Assembly: GCA_026391805.1 (NCBI GenBank)
Contig: JAPLDJ010000020.1
Coordinates: 1 to 64,000, forward strand
Length of the DNA: 64,000 bases
Direction of reading: 5' to 3'
DNA from: Bacteroidota bacterium
GTDB lineage: Bacteria; Bacteroidota; Bacteroidia; Bacteroidales; FEN-979
The first letter of the stretch is position 1. Each line of letters opens with the position of its first letter. This document shows, in pieces, positions 45,134 through 54,716 of the stretch. The translations under genes were made by a program, and so were the position numbers. The notes beneath the pieces were generated by a model. That model made no database searches. It worked only from the letters and a program-made list of their open reading frames with translations, and had not been told where the DNA came from.

Positions 45134-48100
45134 TCAATACACGGATGATTTTTTAAACAAAAAGCGCAGAAAAGATGGAAATACGAAAAGGAGAAGCGGC
45201 ATTGCAATAATGAACCCGCCGATGACGGCAATGGCCAGCGGCTGCTGCATCTGGGCGCCAACGCCGAAGCCCAGCGCGAGCGGAGAGAGCGCAAGTATGG
45301 CCCCTATGGCCGTCATCAGCTTGGGCCGGATCCGGAGCGAAATGGCATACCGGATCGATGCATCAACATCGCCGGTTTGTTTCAGTGTAACCAGGAACTG
45401 GTTGACTGTGAAAATGGCATTCTCGGCAATGATCCCGACGATCATGATGATGCCGGTATAGCTGGCCACATTCAGCTGGATCCCGGTCAGGTAGATCGCC
45501 CAGACACTGCCGCCGATGCCGGCAATGGAGATGAAAATGACCAGCAACGAGATCCGGAGGTTCCTGAAGAGGAAAAGCAGGACAGCAAACACCAGCAGGA
45601 TGGCTGTAATGAGGATCAGGAGCAATTCGCTGAAGGAAGACTGCTGCTGGGCATAGGTCCCGCCTAAGACGATGTAGGAACCCTGCGGCAGGTGAACATT
45701 TTTCCGGATCATTTCCTTTATCTCCGAAATCGCGCCGCCCAGGTCCCGGTTCTCCAGCCGGGCCGTTACAACGACATTGGATTTCAGGTCTTCGCGGGTA
45801 ATGTCCGGATCGCCGGCCGATACTTCGGCCTTCGCAAACCAGGAAAGCGGTCTGTACCTTCCGTCCGGCGAAAAGATCATCTGCCGTTTGATCCTTTCAA
45901 GGTCATTCTCTTTGAAATTCGTGAAGCGCATCAGGATCCTCAGCATCTGCTCTCCTTCCTGGACCTGGCCAACCTCGACGCCTTCATTGCAGGCTTTGAT
46001 CTGTTCCTGGAAATCTGCCGGCGACAAGCCGAATTGCGCCAGCAGGGAAGGATTCGGCACGATGGTGATGGTGGGGCCGTCGACGATGATCCCGCTCTGG
46101 ACGTCTGCAACGCCCGGGATCTTTTGCAGAACGGCCTTTGTCTGGTAAGCTACCGTTCTAAGTTTTTCAAGATCATCCCCGAATATTTTCACCTCCACCG
46201 GTTCGGGCCTGCCGATCAGGTCGCCGAGGAGATCTGCAATTCGTTGTCCGAATTCAATATTGAGGGCCGGCTCTTTTGATCCGACCTGATCCCTCAGTTC
46301 GGAGATCACCTCTTCGGTTTTCTTTTTTGTGCCGGGCTTCAGCTGGATCAGGTAATCGCCTTCGTTCGGGGGGATGACGCCGGATGCCATGCTGATGCTG
46401 GAGGCCATGTTGGTTCCCGTGCGCCGCATGTAGGTAGTCACATCGGGATGTTTCATCACGATGGTGTCCACCTGCCGGAGGATGGCTTCGGAAGCATTCA
46501 GGGATGTCCCGGGAGGTGAAAGATAGTCCAGCACGATCGTGCCTTCATCGAGAACCGGAAGGAACCCGGTCTTCAGCTGGTTGATCATGAAGGCGGAAGA
46601 AATAATCAGAGCCACAACGAAACCCAGCGCATAGAAGGGTTTGTCGAAGAACCAGACCAGCCATGACAGGCGGTGACTTTTCCCGGTCACGGTCTCCCGG
46701 GTCAGGAATGCAAGCTTGCGGTGCGGCTTGTAACCGAACAGGAGGTGCAGCGCAGGCATGCCGATCCAGGTGGCAAGAAAAGAGCAGACAAGCGTGATCT
46801 CCATCGTCAGCGTCAGCTCTCTGAAAAAGCTTCCGGCCACACCGCTCATCATGACGAACGGAAAGAAAATGACGATGGTGCTTAACGAAGAACCGATCAT
46901 GGCCGGGAACAGCATTTTTATGGTTCCTTTTACCACCGCATGTTTATCCTGTTCAGGGTTTTCCTCATGGCTCCGGTGGATCTGTTCGATGACAACGATG
47001 GCATCGTCGATAATCAGCCCGATGGCTGCTGCGATAGCTCCAAGCGACATGATGTTCAGCGTAATCCCGAACAGGTAAAGAACGGTAAAGGTGAGCGCCA
47101 GCGTGACCGGGATGATCAGGATCACGTTCAGGCTGGCCCGGAAGGAGCGGAGAAACAGGATCACCACGAAGATCGCAAGGATCAGCCCGATGTAAATGCA
47201 TTCAAGCACGCTGCCGATCGACCTCGAAACAAAGGCCGACTGGTCATAATAGGGCCTCAGGTGAACCCCCTGCGGCAACTGACGCTGGATCTCCTTGGCC
47301 TTTTGCTTTACATTTTCAGCGAAATCGATGAGGTTGATTCCCTGTTGTTTCACAAGGTCGATGATGACCGCATCGCGGCCGTTGGCGTTGATCCGTATGA
47401 ACTCCTGCTGCTCCTCCAGCGTCACTTTGGAAATGTCCGATATCCGGATGATCCGGTGCCCGTCGTTACGGATCACCACATTTTTCACTTCGTCAAGTGT
47501 CTTTATCCTCGAATCCGTAAGGGAAAGATAAAGCCGGCGGTAATCCGACAACAACCCGTTCGACTCGACGAAATTGGTGCTTCCCATGGCAGCCATCACC
47601 TGCTGTGGTGTTACCGAAAGACGGATCATCTGCTGCGGATCGGGGGTGATCACAAATTCCTTCGTTCTTCCGCCCCTCACAACGACATTGGAAACTCCCG
47701 GAACCATTGAAAAGAGAGGCCGGATCAGGTAAAGAGCGCTCTTTTTCAGCTCCACCTGGCCGAGATTTTCGCTTTCCACCGTGTACCCGATCACCGGGTA
47801 GATGTTCTGTCCCATGGCCTCCACCACGATATTGACAGAAGGAGGAAGCGTGTTCTTGATCTCTGCGATGCGTGATTCGAGCAGAATTTTTGCCTGCTGA
47901 ATGTCAAGGTCCCACTTGAAAAAAGCTTCGATGGTGCAGCTCCCGCGGTTCGTGCTGCTTCTGACCATTTCAATTCCGTTCACACGCTTGATCGCAATCT
48001 CGAGCGGCTTCGTCACCGTGATCATCATTTTATCTACCGGTTGTTCCCCGTTATCGGCAATCACAGTTATTTTAGGAAATACCACATCCGGGAAAAGCGA

Positions 48101-48202
48101 GGTCTGCATCCTCCGGTAAGAAAAAATCCCGAACAACAGTATCACCAGCAGGATGAACAGTATGGGCTTATGGAAGATCCGATAGTAGTGCTTTTCGGAC
48201 AT
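45134..48202 (-). CDS. RND-family efflux permease
   Basis: 1022 residues from the ATG at 48202 (a TTG two codons upstream is possible). Twelve membrane helices with two large periplasmic loops; helix 4 has IGLIIDDAIVVIEQ, where the DD pair drives proton coupling as in drug-type RND pumps. Transports drugs or other toxic compounds out of the cell, or metal ions; the substrate is not readable. It follows the adaptor gene 6 nt after its stop. The TolC gene is further upstream on the same strand. Confidence 0.93.
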   Translation of the reverse strand: MSEKHYYRIFHKPILFILLVILLFGIFSYRRMQTSLFPDVVFPKITVIADNGEQPVDKMMITVTKPLEIAIKRVNGIEMVRSSTNRGSCTIEAFFKWDLDIQQAKILLESRIAEIKNTLPPSVNIVVEAMGQNIYPVIGYTVESENLGQVELKKSALYLIRPLFSMVPGVSNVVVRGGRTKEFVITPDPQQMIRLSVTPQQVMAAMGSTNFVESNGLLSDYRRLYLSLTDSRIKTLDEVKNVVIRNDGHRIIRISDISKVTLEEQQEFIRINANGRDAVIIDLVKQQGINLIDFAENVKQKAKEIQRQLPQGVHLRPYYDQSAFVSRSIGSVLECIYIGLILAIFVVILFLRSFRASLNVILIIPVTLALTFTVLYLFGITLNIMSLGAIAAAIGLIIDDAIVVIEQIHRSHEENPEQDKHAVVKGTIKMLFPAMIGSSLSTIVIFFPFVMMSGVAGSFFRELTLTMEITLVCSFLATWIGMPALHLLFGYKPHRKLAFLTRETVTGKSHRLSWLVWFFDKPFYALGFVVALIISSAFMINQLKTGFLPVLDEGTIVLDYLSPPGTSLNASEAILRQVDTIVMKHPDVTTYMRRTGTNMASSISMASGVIPPNEGDYLIQLKPGTKKKTEEVISELRDQVGSKEPALNIEFGQRIADLLGDLIGRPEPVEVKIFGDDLEKLRTVAYQTKAVLQKIPGVADVQSGIIVDGPTITIVPNPSLLAQFGLSPADFQEQIKACNEGVEVGQVQEGEQMLRILMRFTNFKENDLERIKRQMIFSPDGRYRPLSWFAKAEVSAGDPDITREDLKSNVVVTARLENRDLGGAISEIKEMIRKNVHLPQGSYIVLGGTYAQQQSSFSELLLILITAILLVFAVLLFLFRNLRISLLVIFISIAGIGGSVWAIYLTGIQLNVASYTGIIMIVGIIAENAIFTVNQFLVTLKQTGDVDASIRYAISLRIRPKLMTAIGAILALSPLALGFGVGAQMQQPLAIAVIGGFIIAMPLLLFVFPSFLRFLFKKSSVY

Positions 48203-48208
48203 TGTCAA

Positions 48209-49132
48209 TTATTTCACTGTTTTAACCACACTTACAATCGCCGTATCTCCCAGCCCGAAATTTCCTGAGTTGAGAAACCGGTCGGTTGCTGAAAACACCG
48301 GTGTAGTGATCTCAACATCATCCCCGCTGGTCAGACCTGTGATTACAGGAACCTTTACGGCCATTGAATCGTTCACCAGCTTCATCACCCAGAAGTTTTT
48401 CATCACTTCATCGGCAAGAATGCAGGATTTGCTTAGCAGGGTCGCATGCGGGATGATCTTTTTCACAATCCGGATGTTTGCAATCAGGTTTTCGGGGAGA
48501 TTCCGGTTTTCGGCCGGCCGGATGATGAACCGCTGTGTCTGTGCCCCCGGTGTCATCGAAGGCAACCGCGACTGGATCGTGCCCCTGATCGAATGTCCGT
48601 CGGGCAGAACGATCTCGCAGGAAGACGAGATCTTTATCAGTGGTATGTTTTCATACGGCACATCCAGTAAAAAAACAAAGCTGGAAGGTACTGCAATCGT
48701 TGCCAGTTGCTCGCCTTCCTGGAGATAATCGCCGCGCGGATGATCAACGGTAAGGATGATCCCGTCGATGTTGGCTTTGATCGTTATCAGTCCGGAAAAG
48801 GAATAGGGATTCAATGAGTCATGCTGTAGGGCCGTGGATTCCTTTGTGCGGAGTTTGAACAGCACCTGGTTCCGGGTCGCCGCATCGCCGGGGTTAACAG
48901 AGATTTCCTCAACGTAAGCCGATACGGGTGACTTGATCAGCGATTTTGTCAGGAACGAGGAGGTTGCCGTCAGTTCCAGGTAATCCGACACATCGGCGGC
49001 ATGAATGCTTTCAACCGTCACCGGCACCTTGGGCCGGAGCTCCTTTTCCACCGGATCTTCCCCCGCCCCGCATCCTGAAAGCAGGAACAGAACCGGCAAT
49101 AATTTTAAAATACCAGATCGTCTGATCATCAT
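48209..49132 (-). CDS. RND periplasmic adaptor lipoprotein (membrane fusion protein)
   Basis: 307 residues. Lipobox LLSGC places acylated Cys21. Barrel-sandwich segments and a short helical hairpin follow, with EEISVNPGDAATRNQVLFKL and DHPRGDYLQEGEQLATI marking the biotinyl-lipoyl-like domain. It links the inner-membrane pump with TolC. 9 codons of Glu/Asp-rich sequence follow the lipobox. Starts 115 nt after the TolC gene's stop, across a 7-nt repeat array. Confidence 0.9.
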   Translation of the reverse strand: MMIRRSGILKLLPVLFLLSGCGAGEDPVEKELRPKVPVTVESIHAADVSDYLELTATSSFLTKSLIKSPVSAYVEEISVNPGDAATRNQVLFKLRTKESTALQHDSLNPYSFSGLITIKANIDGIILTVDHPRGDYLQEGEQLATIAVPSSFVFLLDVPYENIPLIKISSSCEIVLPDGHSIRGTIQSRLPSMTPGAQTQRFIIRPAENRNLPENLIANIRIVKKIIPHATLLSKSCILADEVMKNFWVMKLVNDSMAVKVPVITGLTSGDDVEITTPVFSATDRFLNSGNFGLGDTAIVSVVKTVK

Positions 49133-49162
49133 ACTTTATTTTTCAAAACTTATTTAGCCCAC

Positions 49163-49230
49163 ATCCCATATCCCATATCCCATATCCCATATCCCATATC
49201 CCAAATCCCATATCCCAAATCCCAAATCCC
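49163..49230 (+). repeat. Heptanucleotide array between TolC and adaptor genes
   Basis: Nine full 7-nt units (six ATCCCAT, three ATCCCAA) plus a partial tenth. The most regular of the 7-nt arrays in the window. It lies in the gap between two genes of one operon. Confidence 0.95.
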
Positions 49231-49247
49231 TCATAATTCCTGATTCA

Positions 49248-50492
49248 TCATTCATAATTCTTCCAGTAGCTGATCTCATTCCTTATCTGCAGTAACCTTA
49301 GCTCGTGCTGGTTCATAGTACGGCGTACGGAAAGATAATTCTTAACGACGAGAAGGTAATCGATGATGGTTCCTGCCCCTTGTCTCACCAACTCCCGCTG
49401 CTGGCTGACCAGCAGTTTTGAATTCCTGGTTAGCGACTGATCCAGCGGAAGAAGGGCGGAGGTCTCATCCAGTTCCCTGAGCAATTGCTGAATCCTCTGG
49501 TTATATTCCAGGTTAAATGCTGAAGCATAACCTGCCCTGCTCTCTTCTTCCGATTTCAGCTTCCGGAAGTTCAGTTTCCGCTGACTTCCGTCATACACCG
49601 GAACCGTAAAATTCAGCCCGATGCTGAATCCGAAATTCTGATAAATGACTGTCGGATCATTGTTGATAAGTCCGGCATCGGCGAACCAGTTGGTTGCGGG
49701 TTTATAGTTGCGGTTGATCAGGATCTGTTCATTCGCAATGCGGAGGCTGTCGATCCTGAACCGTTCGAAGAACGGGGAATGCCCCGGTTTGACAAGGGGT
49801 ATGTCCCCCAGGTCCGGCTTGACAGGAGTGATCGTGACGGTATCCGCGATCCCGCAAAGGAGGTTCAGTTCGGAGATCTTTCTCCTGTAAAGGATCTGCT
49901 GCTCGCGGAGCGACATCTCCTGGTCCTGCAAAACGATCATGAACAATAGGTAATCGGTTTGCCTGCAGAGGCCCTCTTCAGTCAGGGATTTCAGGATCTT
50001 TCCCTCTTCTTTTGCAAATGATATAAGTTCCCGGTCAAGCGTGATCTCCGTAAATGTTGAGTAGACCTCCAGGTAACTATCGGTGATTGACTTTTTCAGC
50101 TCCTTTTCTGCAAGACGCAGGGTGTTCGAGAGGGATTCGCTCTGAATGCCGGCTTTCAGCAGGTTGGCCTCCACCGTTCTTTTGTTGAAGATCGGCTGCG
50201 AAACGTTCATAACGGTAGTCAGGTTTGCAATGTTGGTGAGGATATCGCTGTAACCGTAATGGTTGACCACCGGTGCATAATATGCATATCCCCTGAACCC
50301 GACCTGGGGCTTGTTCAGCGCTTTGATCAGCAGGCTGTCAACCGAAGCCGAACGGACCTGGTTATGATAATCCCGGACCACCGGGCTGTTTTTCAGTCCC
50401 TGCTGAACATAATAATCCAGTTTCTTTTCCTGTGCTGTTCCGCAAAGGAAAGCAAATGAAAAAGAAAGGATCAGAATTATTCTACAGACCAT
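49248..50492 (-). CDS. TolC-family outer-membrane efflux protein
   Basis: 414 residues from the ATG at 50492; a TTG start three codons upstream is less likely. Signal peptide about 1-20 (GTAQ). Two repeats of paired long helices and barrel strands, the TolC pattern; helical segments are rich in Gln, Glu and Arg. It forms the exit duct for the pump encoded downstream on the same strand. Confidence 0.9.
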   Translation of the reverse strand: MVCRIILILSFSFAFLCGTAQEKKLDYYVQQGLKNSPVVRDYHNQVRSASVDSLLIKALNKPQVGFRGYAYYAPVVNHYGYSDILTNIANLTTVMNVSQPIFNKRTVEANLLKAGIQSESLSNTLRLAEKELKKSITDSYLEVYSTFTEITLDRELISFAKEEGKILKSLTEEGLCRQTDYLLFMIVLQDQEMSLREQQILYRRKISELNLLCGIADTVTITPVKPDLGDIPLVKPGHSPFFERFRIDSLRIANEQILINRNYKPATNWFADAGLINNDPTVIYQNFGFSIGLNFTVPVYDGSQRKLNFRKLKSEEESRAGYASAFNLEYNQRIQQLLRELDETSALLPLDQSLTRNSKLLVSQQRELVRQGAGTIIDYLLVVKNYLSVRRTMNQHELRLLQIRNEISYWKNYE

Positions 50493-50564
50493 ATGAATCA
50501 ATCATTCGATTAAAAGCAACCAGGAAAACCAACGAATAATTCACCAGGATTTTCTTGTATCCTA

Positions 50565-50572
50565 CAAAAATA
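50565..50572 (-). promoter_or_regulatory. Candidate -7 box for the RND operon
   Basis: TATTTTTG on the minus strand, 73 nt before the TolC ATG. No -33 partner. The interval 50493-50848 otherwise holds only the gntR promoter candidate. Confidence 0.3.
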
Positions 50573-50728
50573 CAAGATCAGACCTGATATTAACATGATT
50601 TTTATGTAAAAGTTTCCGGGCTATGGATGATAACAATAAATCCGGCCATTTAATAGTATGAAGGCAAGGGGCGCACAAAAAAATCAAAAAATATTTTGTC
50701 TTGGGAAATAATATATGAGTTTATGCCT

Positions 50729-50736
50729 TATCTTTG
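50729..50736 (+). promoter_or_regulatory. Candidate -7 box (TATCTTTG) for the first gntR gene
   Basis: Lies inside a longer open frame that starts at 50696, which supports the downstream start codon for the regulator. No -33 box at standard spacing. Confidence 0.35.
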
Positions 50737-50848
50737 TGTGTCGGAATTTGACAATATAGCTGCTAAGGTTAATACTATTTCTTTCACTCCACCCCCTGGG
50801 AACAGCAAGTTCGTGGGTTACTTTTTATTTATGAATAAAGGCAGAGAC

Positions 50849-51508
50849 ATGGGATCCAAAGAAAAAAAATCAGTTACGCTTACAAACCAGATTGCAGAGA
50901 TCCTGAAGGACGAAATCAACTACGGAAAGATCAAACCCGGTGAAGCACTTATAGAACGTCAGTTAGCAGAACGTTTTAGTGCCAGTAATATCCCTGTCAG
51001 GGAAGCCCTACGCATCCTCGAAGGGAAAGGATTTATCGTTCACAGGAAATTTTCAGGATATACAGTGCGGGAAATCAATCCGGAAGAAATGGTTGAATTG
51101 TATGACATCAGCCAGTTCCTTTCATCACAGCTTCTTTCGAAGGGAATCCCCCGTTATACAGAACTGACCTATCATCGTTTCCGGAGCCTGATCGAAGCAA
51201 TGACAAAATCAACCGATACCGATAAAAGTGTATCACTGCTGATTGATTTTGCTGAAACAGCCTATGCCCCGGCCGGCCTGGACTATTCCATGGAACTTGC
51301 AAAACAGCTCCTGCACCGGAATATCCCGATCATCCAGGGAATGGTGGAAAGAATATACGGAGGAAAGATTCCCACCGATTTTCATAGAAAGTTTATGGAA
51401 CTATGCCAGAAAAAAGAGACTCAAAAAGCAACTCAGTGCTGGTTAGAAGAATTTGAAAAAATGACAAAGTCCTTCGTTACCATCATCAACCAATTAAAAA
51501 ATGAATAA
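50849..51508 (+). CDS. GntR-family regulator, first of a tandem pair
   Basis: 219 residues from the ATG at 50849, chosen because it aligns with the paralogue start, has AAAGG upstream, and follows a -7 box; ATG at 50831 is the alternative. Winged helix: LTNQIAEILKDEINYGKIKPG, then SNIPVREALRILEGKGFIVHRKFSGYTV. The C-terminal helical domain is FadR/FCD-like (about 90-219). No metabolic gene is adjacent, so the ligand and targets are unknown. Its paralogue follows after 124 nt. Confidence 0.85.
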   Translation: MGSKEKKSVTLTNQIAEILKDEINYGKIKPGEALIERQLAERFSASNIPVREALRILEGKGFIVHRKFSGYTVREINPEEMVELYDISQFLSSQLLSKGIPRYTELTYHRFRSLIEAMTKSTDTDKSVSLLIDFAETAYAPAGLDYSMELAKQLLHRNIPIIQGMVERIYGGKIPTDFHRKFMELCQKKETQKATQCWLEEFEKMTKSFVTIINQLKNE

Positions 51509-51632
51509 CAGACAAACCTCAGATCCCGGATGAAGAACCTGCTAAAAAGCCTCTTCTTCGCAGTGTGAGACATCATCGCGGATCTTCCATACATGATACA
51601 GGCAGATTATCGTAAAACCAAAAAACGAGGCC

Positions 51633-52289
51633 ATGAAAAAGAAAAAAGAATCCACAACATCGAACAAGATTGCAGATTCCCTGCGCGAGGAGATCAATTT
51701 TGGCAGGCTAAAACCCAGCGACAAGATCATTGAACGGGAGATTGCGGAAAAGTACAAGGCAAGCCATATTCCCGTAAGGGAAGCGCTGAGAATCCTTGAA
51801 GGGGAAGGATTCGTCATTCACCGGAAATTCGCGGGCTATACGGTCCGCGAGGTGAACCCGGAAGAGATGATCGAACTTTACAACATCATGAGGTTCCTGT
51901 GTGTTCAGTTGCTGACAAGGGCCATCCCGCGATATACGGAGATCACCTATTATCAGCTTAAATCAATTACGGCTGAAATGGAAAAAACCACCGATGCTGA
52001 AAAAAGCATCGATCTGCTGATGCAGTTTGCAGAAGTGATCTTTTTCCCGGCCGGGTTGAATTATACCTTCAACCTTGCAAAACAGTTTCTGAAAAGGAAC
52101 ATCCCCGTTTTACAAGGTGTCATCACAAAACCTTACAAAGGGACCATCCCGGTGACCCATTTCAATCATTTTATCGAATTGTGCCAGAAGCATGAGATTG
52201 AAAATGCCGTGAAATTCACGACGGAACAGTACGATAAGGTTACAAAGATGTTTGTCGCCTACATGAGTGAACTCAGGAAAGCATCCTGA
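51633..52289 (+). CDS. GntR-family regulator, second of a tandem pair
   Basis: 218 residues. Very similar to the preceding gene throughout: SHIPVREALRILEGEGFVIHRKF and the helical ligand domain PRYTEITYYQLKSI both match position by position. A local duplication that has since diverged, so the two may bind overlapping sites and answer to different ligands. It is followed by a convergent gene. Confidence 0.87.
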   Translation: MKKKKESTTSNKIADSLREEINFGRLKPSDKIIEREIAEKYKASHIPVREALRILEGEGFVIHRKFAGYTVREVNPEEMIELYNIMRFLCVQLLTRAIPRYTEITYYQLKSITAEMEKTTDAEKSIDLLMQFAEVIFFPAGLNYTFNLAKQFLKRNIPVLQGVITKPYKGTIPVTHFNHFIELCQKHEIENAVKFTTEQYDKVTKMFVAYMSELRKAS

Positions 52290-52360
52290 ATAAAAACGGG
52301 GAATCCTGTTTGAAGAGCCCTTCTGATCAGAGAAGGTAATGAAAAACAAATGGCCGGGTG

Positions 52361-52822
52361 TTAATAGCCATTTATCTTGCCTTCCATCCGTTCGGGCTTT
52401 ACGGTAAAGCAGCAAACCTCTTTTATGGAAGGGGGACTGAAAGTAAAATCACCGGAAGTATAATTCTGCATAATCAATTTCATGATCCTGATTTTCTCTT
52501 CCGGATCTTCGGTAAATTCGACTCTCCCGTAAGCAAGCACGCTCCTGTACTTCATCGTGTAACTGCAACCCACTTCCTGGTCGTGGAAACGAAGAAGGTA
52601 GTCAGTGCTGAATTCGATGCAGACATTGGGATTATTTTCAAGGATCGCAATCTTTTTGCCCATCCGCGATGAATGAAGATAGATCACGCCATCGTCAAAG
52701 CCGAAATTAAACGGAAGCAGGTAGGGAAGTCCTTCCGTATCAACCATGGCAATATGGCAGACCTGGCATTTGCGGATGATTGCCCCCATCTCGGAGCGGT
52801 CGGTCAGAAAACGGTGTCTCAT
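52361..52822 (-). CDS. Pyridoxamine 5'-phosphate oxidase-like flavin-binding protein
   Basis: 153 residues. The split-barrel fold is indicated by CQVCHIAMVDTEGLPYLLP, FGFDDGVIYLHSS and the GKKIAILENNPNVCIEF segment, as in NimA-type FMN proteins. These often reduce nitro compounds or haem precursors with FMN; the actual role is unknown. It begins 2 nt after radA ends, at the tail of a six-gene run. Confidence 0.85.
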   Translation of the reverse strand: MRHRFLTDRSEMGAIIRKCQVCHIAMVDTEGLPYLLPFNFGFDDGVIYLHSSRMGKKIAILENNPNVCIEFSTDYLLRFHDQEVGCSYTMKYRSVLAYGRVEFTEDPEEKIRIMKLIMQNYTSGDFTFSPPSIKEVCCFTVKPERMEGKINGY

Positions 52823-52824
52823 GG

Positions 52825-54195
52825 TCAGCTGAATAATTGGGCATAGAGATCACTGATCCTCCTGAGCGGGATGATCTTTATCGAAAACCGCTTCGTATCG
52901 ATGCCTTTAAGGTTGTATTTCGAGATGAAGATCCGCTCAAATCCCAGTTTCTCGGCCTCGGTGATCCGCTGGTCGATGCGGTTGATGGCCCGGATCTCAC
53001 CCGAAAGACCAACTTCGGCCGCGAAACAACTTTTCGAATCGACCGGCAGATCCTGGTTTGACGAAAGCACAGCGGCCACCACGGCCAGGTCGATGGCAGG
53101 GTCGTCGACCCTGATGCCGCCGGCAATGTTCAGGAAAACATCCTTGGATGCAAGCCGGAACCCGCTTCTCTTTTCCAGGACGGCCAGCAGCATGTTCAGC
53201 CGCTTGGTGTCGAAGCCGGTCGAGGAACGCTGCGGGGTTCCGTAGGCAGCAGAACTAACCAGTGCCTGGGTTTCAATGAGCATGGGCCGCAATCCTTCGA
53301 TGGTTGCTGCAATTGCGATCCCGCTTACATCTTCATCCCGCTGTGATAAAAGGATCTCGGAAGGATTGGAAACTTCACGCAAACCGGTATCCTGCATTTC
53401 ATAGATCCCGAGTTCCGAAGTTGAACCGAAACGGTTTTTAGCCGCCCTCAGGATGCGGTAGCCGTAATTACGGTCGCCTTCAAAATTCAGGACCGTATCC
53501 ACCATGTGTTCAAGGATCTTCGGCCCGGCGAGGCTACCGTCTTTTGTGATGTGACCGATCAGGAAGACCGGTGTATTGGTGATCTTTGAAAACCGCTGCA
53601 TCTCTGCTGCCGTTTCCTTGATCTGTGAAATGCTGCCGGACGAGGAGTCAATGCTGTCGGTATGAAGGGTTTGAATGGAATCGATGATCACCATCCCGGG
53701 TTTGAGCTCTTCAAGGTGCTGGAAGATGCTCTGGGTGGAAGTTTCCGTTAAAATAAAGCAATCGGTGTTCCGGATGCCGATCCGTTCGGCCCGCATCCGG
53801 ATCTGCTGTTCGCTCTCTTCCCCGCTTATGTAAAGGACTTTTATACCTTTGCAGTTCAGGGCAACCTGGAGCATCAGGGTTGATTTCCCGATCCCGGGTT
53901 CACCGCCGATCAGGACGACAGATCCGGGGACAAGTCCGCCGCCGAGGACACGGTTCAGTTCGGCATTGTGCACATTGATCCGCTGGTCGGTATCAAAGGA
54001 AATCTCACTTACCGGTTGCGGTTTCCGCTCCCTTCCTGCCGTTCCCATGGAACTCCACCGGGTGCCTTTTTCTTCCCGCTGAACAACCTCTTCCACGAAT
54101 GTATTCCATTCGCCGCAGGAAGGACACTTCCCCAGCCACTTTGGTGACTGTGCCCCGCAATTCTGGCAGAAAAAAGTTGTCCTGGTCTTTGCCAT
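52825..54195 (-). CDS. radA: DNA repair protein RadA
   Basis: 456 residues. N-terminal zinc finger with Cys10, Cys13, Cys24 and Cys27; Walker A GGEPGIGKST near 97-106; the RadA-specific KNRFG motif; and a C-terminal Lon-like domain. RadA promotes branch migration in homologous recombination. Cotranscribed with rfaE2 upstream (20 nt) and the PPOX-like gene downstream. Confidence 0.96.
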   Translation of the reverse strand: MAKTRTTFFCQNCGAQSPKWLGKCPSCGEWNTFVEEVVQREEKGTRWSSMGTAGRERKPQPVSEISFDTDQRINVHNAELNRVLGGGLVPGSVVLIGGEPGIGKSTLMLQVALNCKGIKVLYISGEESEQQIRMRAERIGIRNTDCFILTETSTQSIFQHLEELKPGMVIIDSIQTLHTDSIDSSSGSISQIKETAAEMQRFSKITNTPVFLIGHITKDGSLAGPKILEHMVDTVLNFEGDRNYGYRILRAAKNRFGSTSELGIYEMQDTGLREVSNPSEILLSQRDEDVSGIAIAATIEGLRPMLIETQALVSSAAYGTPQRSSTGFDTKRLNMLLAVLEKRSGFRLASKDVFLNIAGGIRVDDPAIDLAVVAAVLSSNQDLPVDSKSCFAAEVGLSGEIRAINRIDQRITEAEKLGFERIFISKYNLKGIDTKRFSIKIIPLRRISDLYAQLFS

Positions 54196-54215
54196 GGAGT
54201 TGGATAAATCAGATA

Positions 54216-54716
54216 TTATTTATGATGAAGCTTCAGGATCTTCTCTTCGATCCCGGTTGTGCTGTAGCCCGGGGTCAGTTCAATGGTCACCACCTTTCCG
54301 CCTTTTGCCTTCACAATGTCATAACCGACAATATCTTCCTCTTTATAATCTTTTCCTTTGACAAGAATATCAGGCTGAACAACTTTGATCAGCTCATAAG
54401 GCGTGGGCTCATCGAAAATGACAACTGCGGTAACGAACCGCAGCGAAGCAAGCACGATCGACCTTGAATGTTCATCGTTGATGGGCCGGTTCTTTCCTTT
54501 CAGGCCATGCGTGGAGTGGTCGGAATTCATACCGACAATAAGGACATCACCGAGGTCTGCGGCTTTGGTAAGGTATTCAATGTGCCCGAGGTGAAGGATG
54601 TCGAAGCAGCCGTTGGTAAAAACAATTTTTTTATTTTTGAAATTCCAGGTGGCAAGGGCCCGTCCCAGTTGCCCCGGGTCGAAGATCTTTGATGAAAGAA
54701 TTTCAAGCTTGTTCAT
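54216..54716 (-). CDS. rfaE2: D-glycero-beta-D-manno-heptose 1-phosphate adenylyltransferase
   Basis: 166 residues. Nucleotidyltransferase motif NGCFDILHLGHIEYL and a late TPGYSTTGIEEKI segment match the C-terminal half of HldE; the kinase half is not fused here. It makes ADP-heptose for the LPS core. Start overlaps the preceding flippase-like gene by 14 nt, indicating a tight operon. Confidence 0.92.
   Translation of the reverse strand: MNKLEILSSKIFDPGQLGRALATWNFKNKKIVFTNGCFDILHLGHIEYLTKAADLGDVLIVGMNSDHSTHGLKGKNRPINDEHSRSIVLASLRFVTAVVIFDEPTPYELIKVVQPDILVKGKDYKEEDIVGYDIVKAKGGKVVTIELTPGYSTTGIEEKILKLHHK

Noticed and set aside
46940-47710. Plus-strand frame of about 256 codons opposite the RND permease
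   Set aside because: Composition is shadow-like (rich in His, Arg, Asp and Gln) and it overlaps a full-length conserved transporter.
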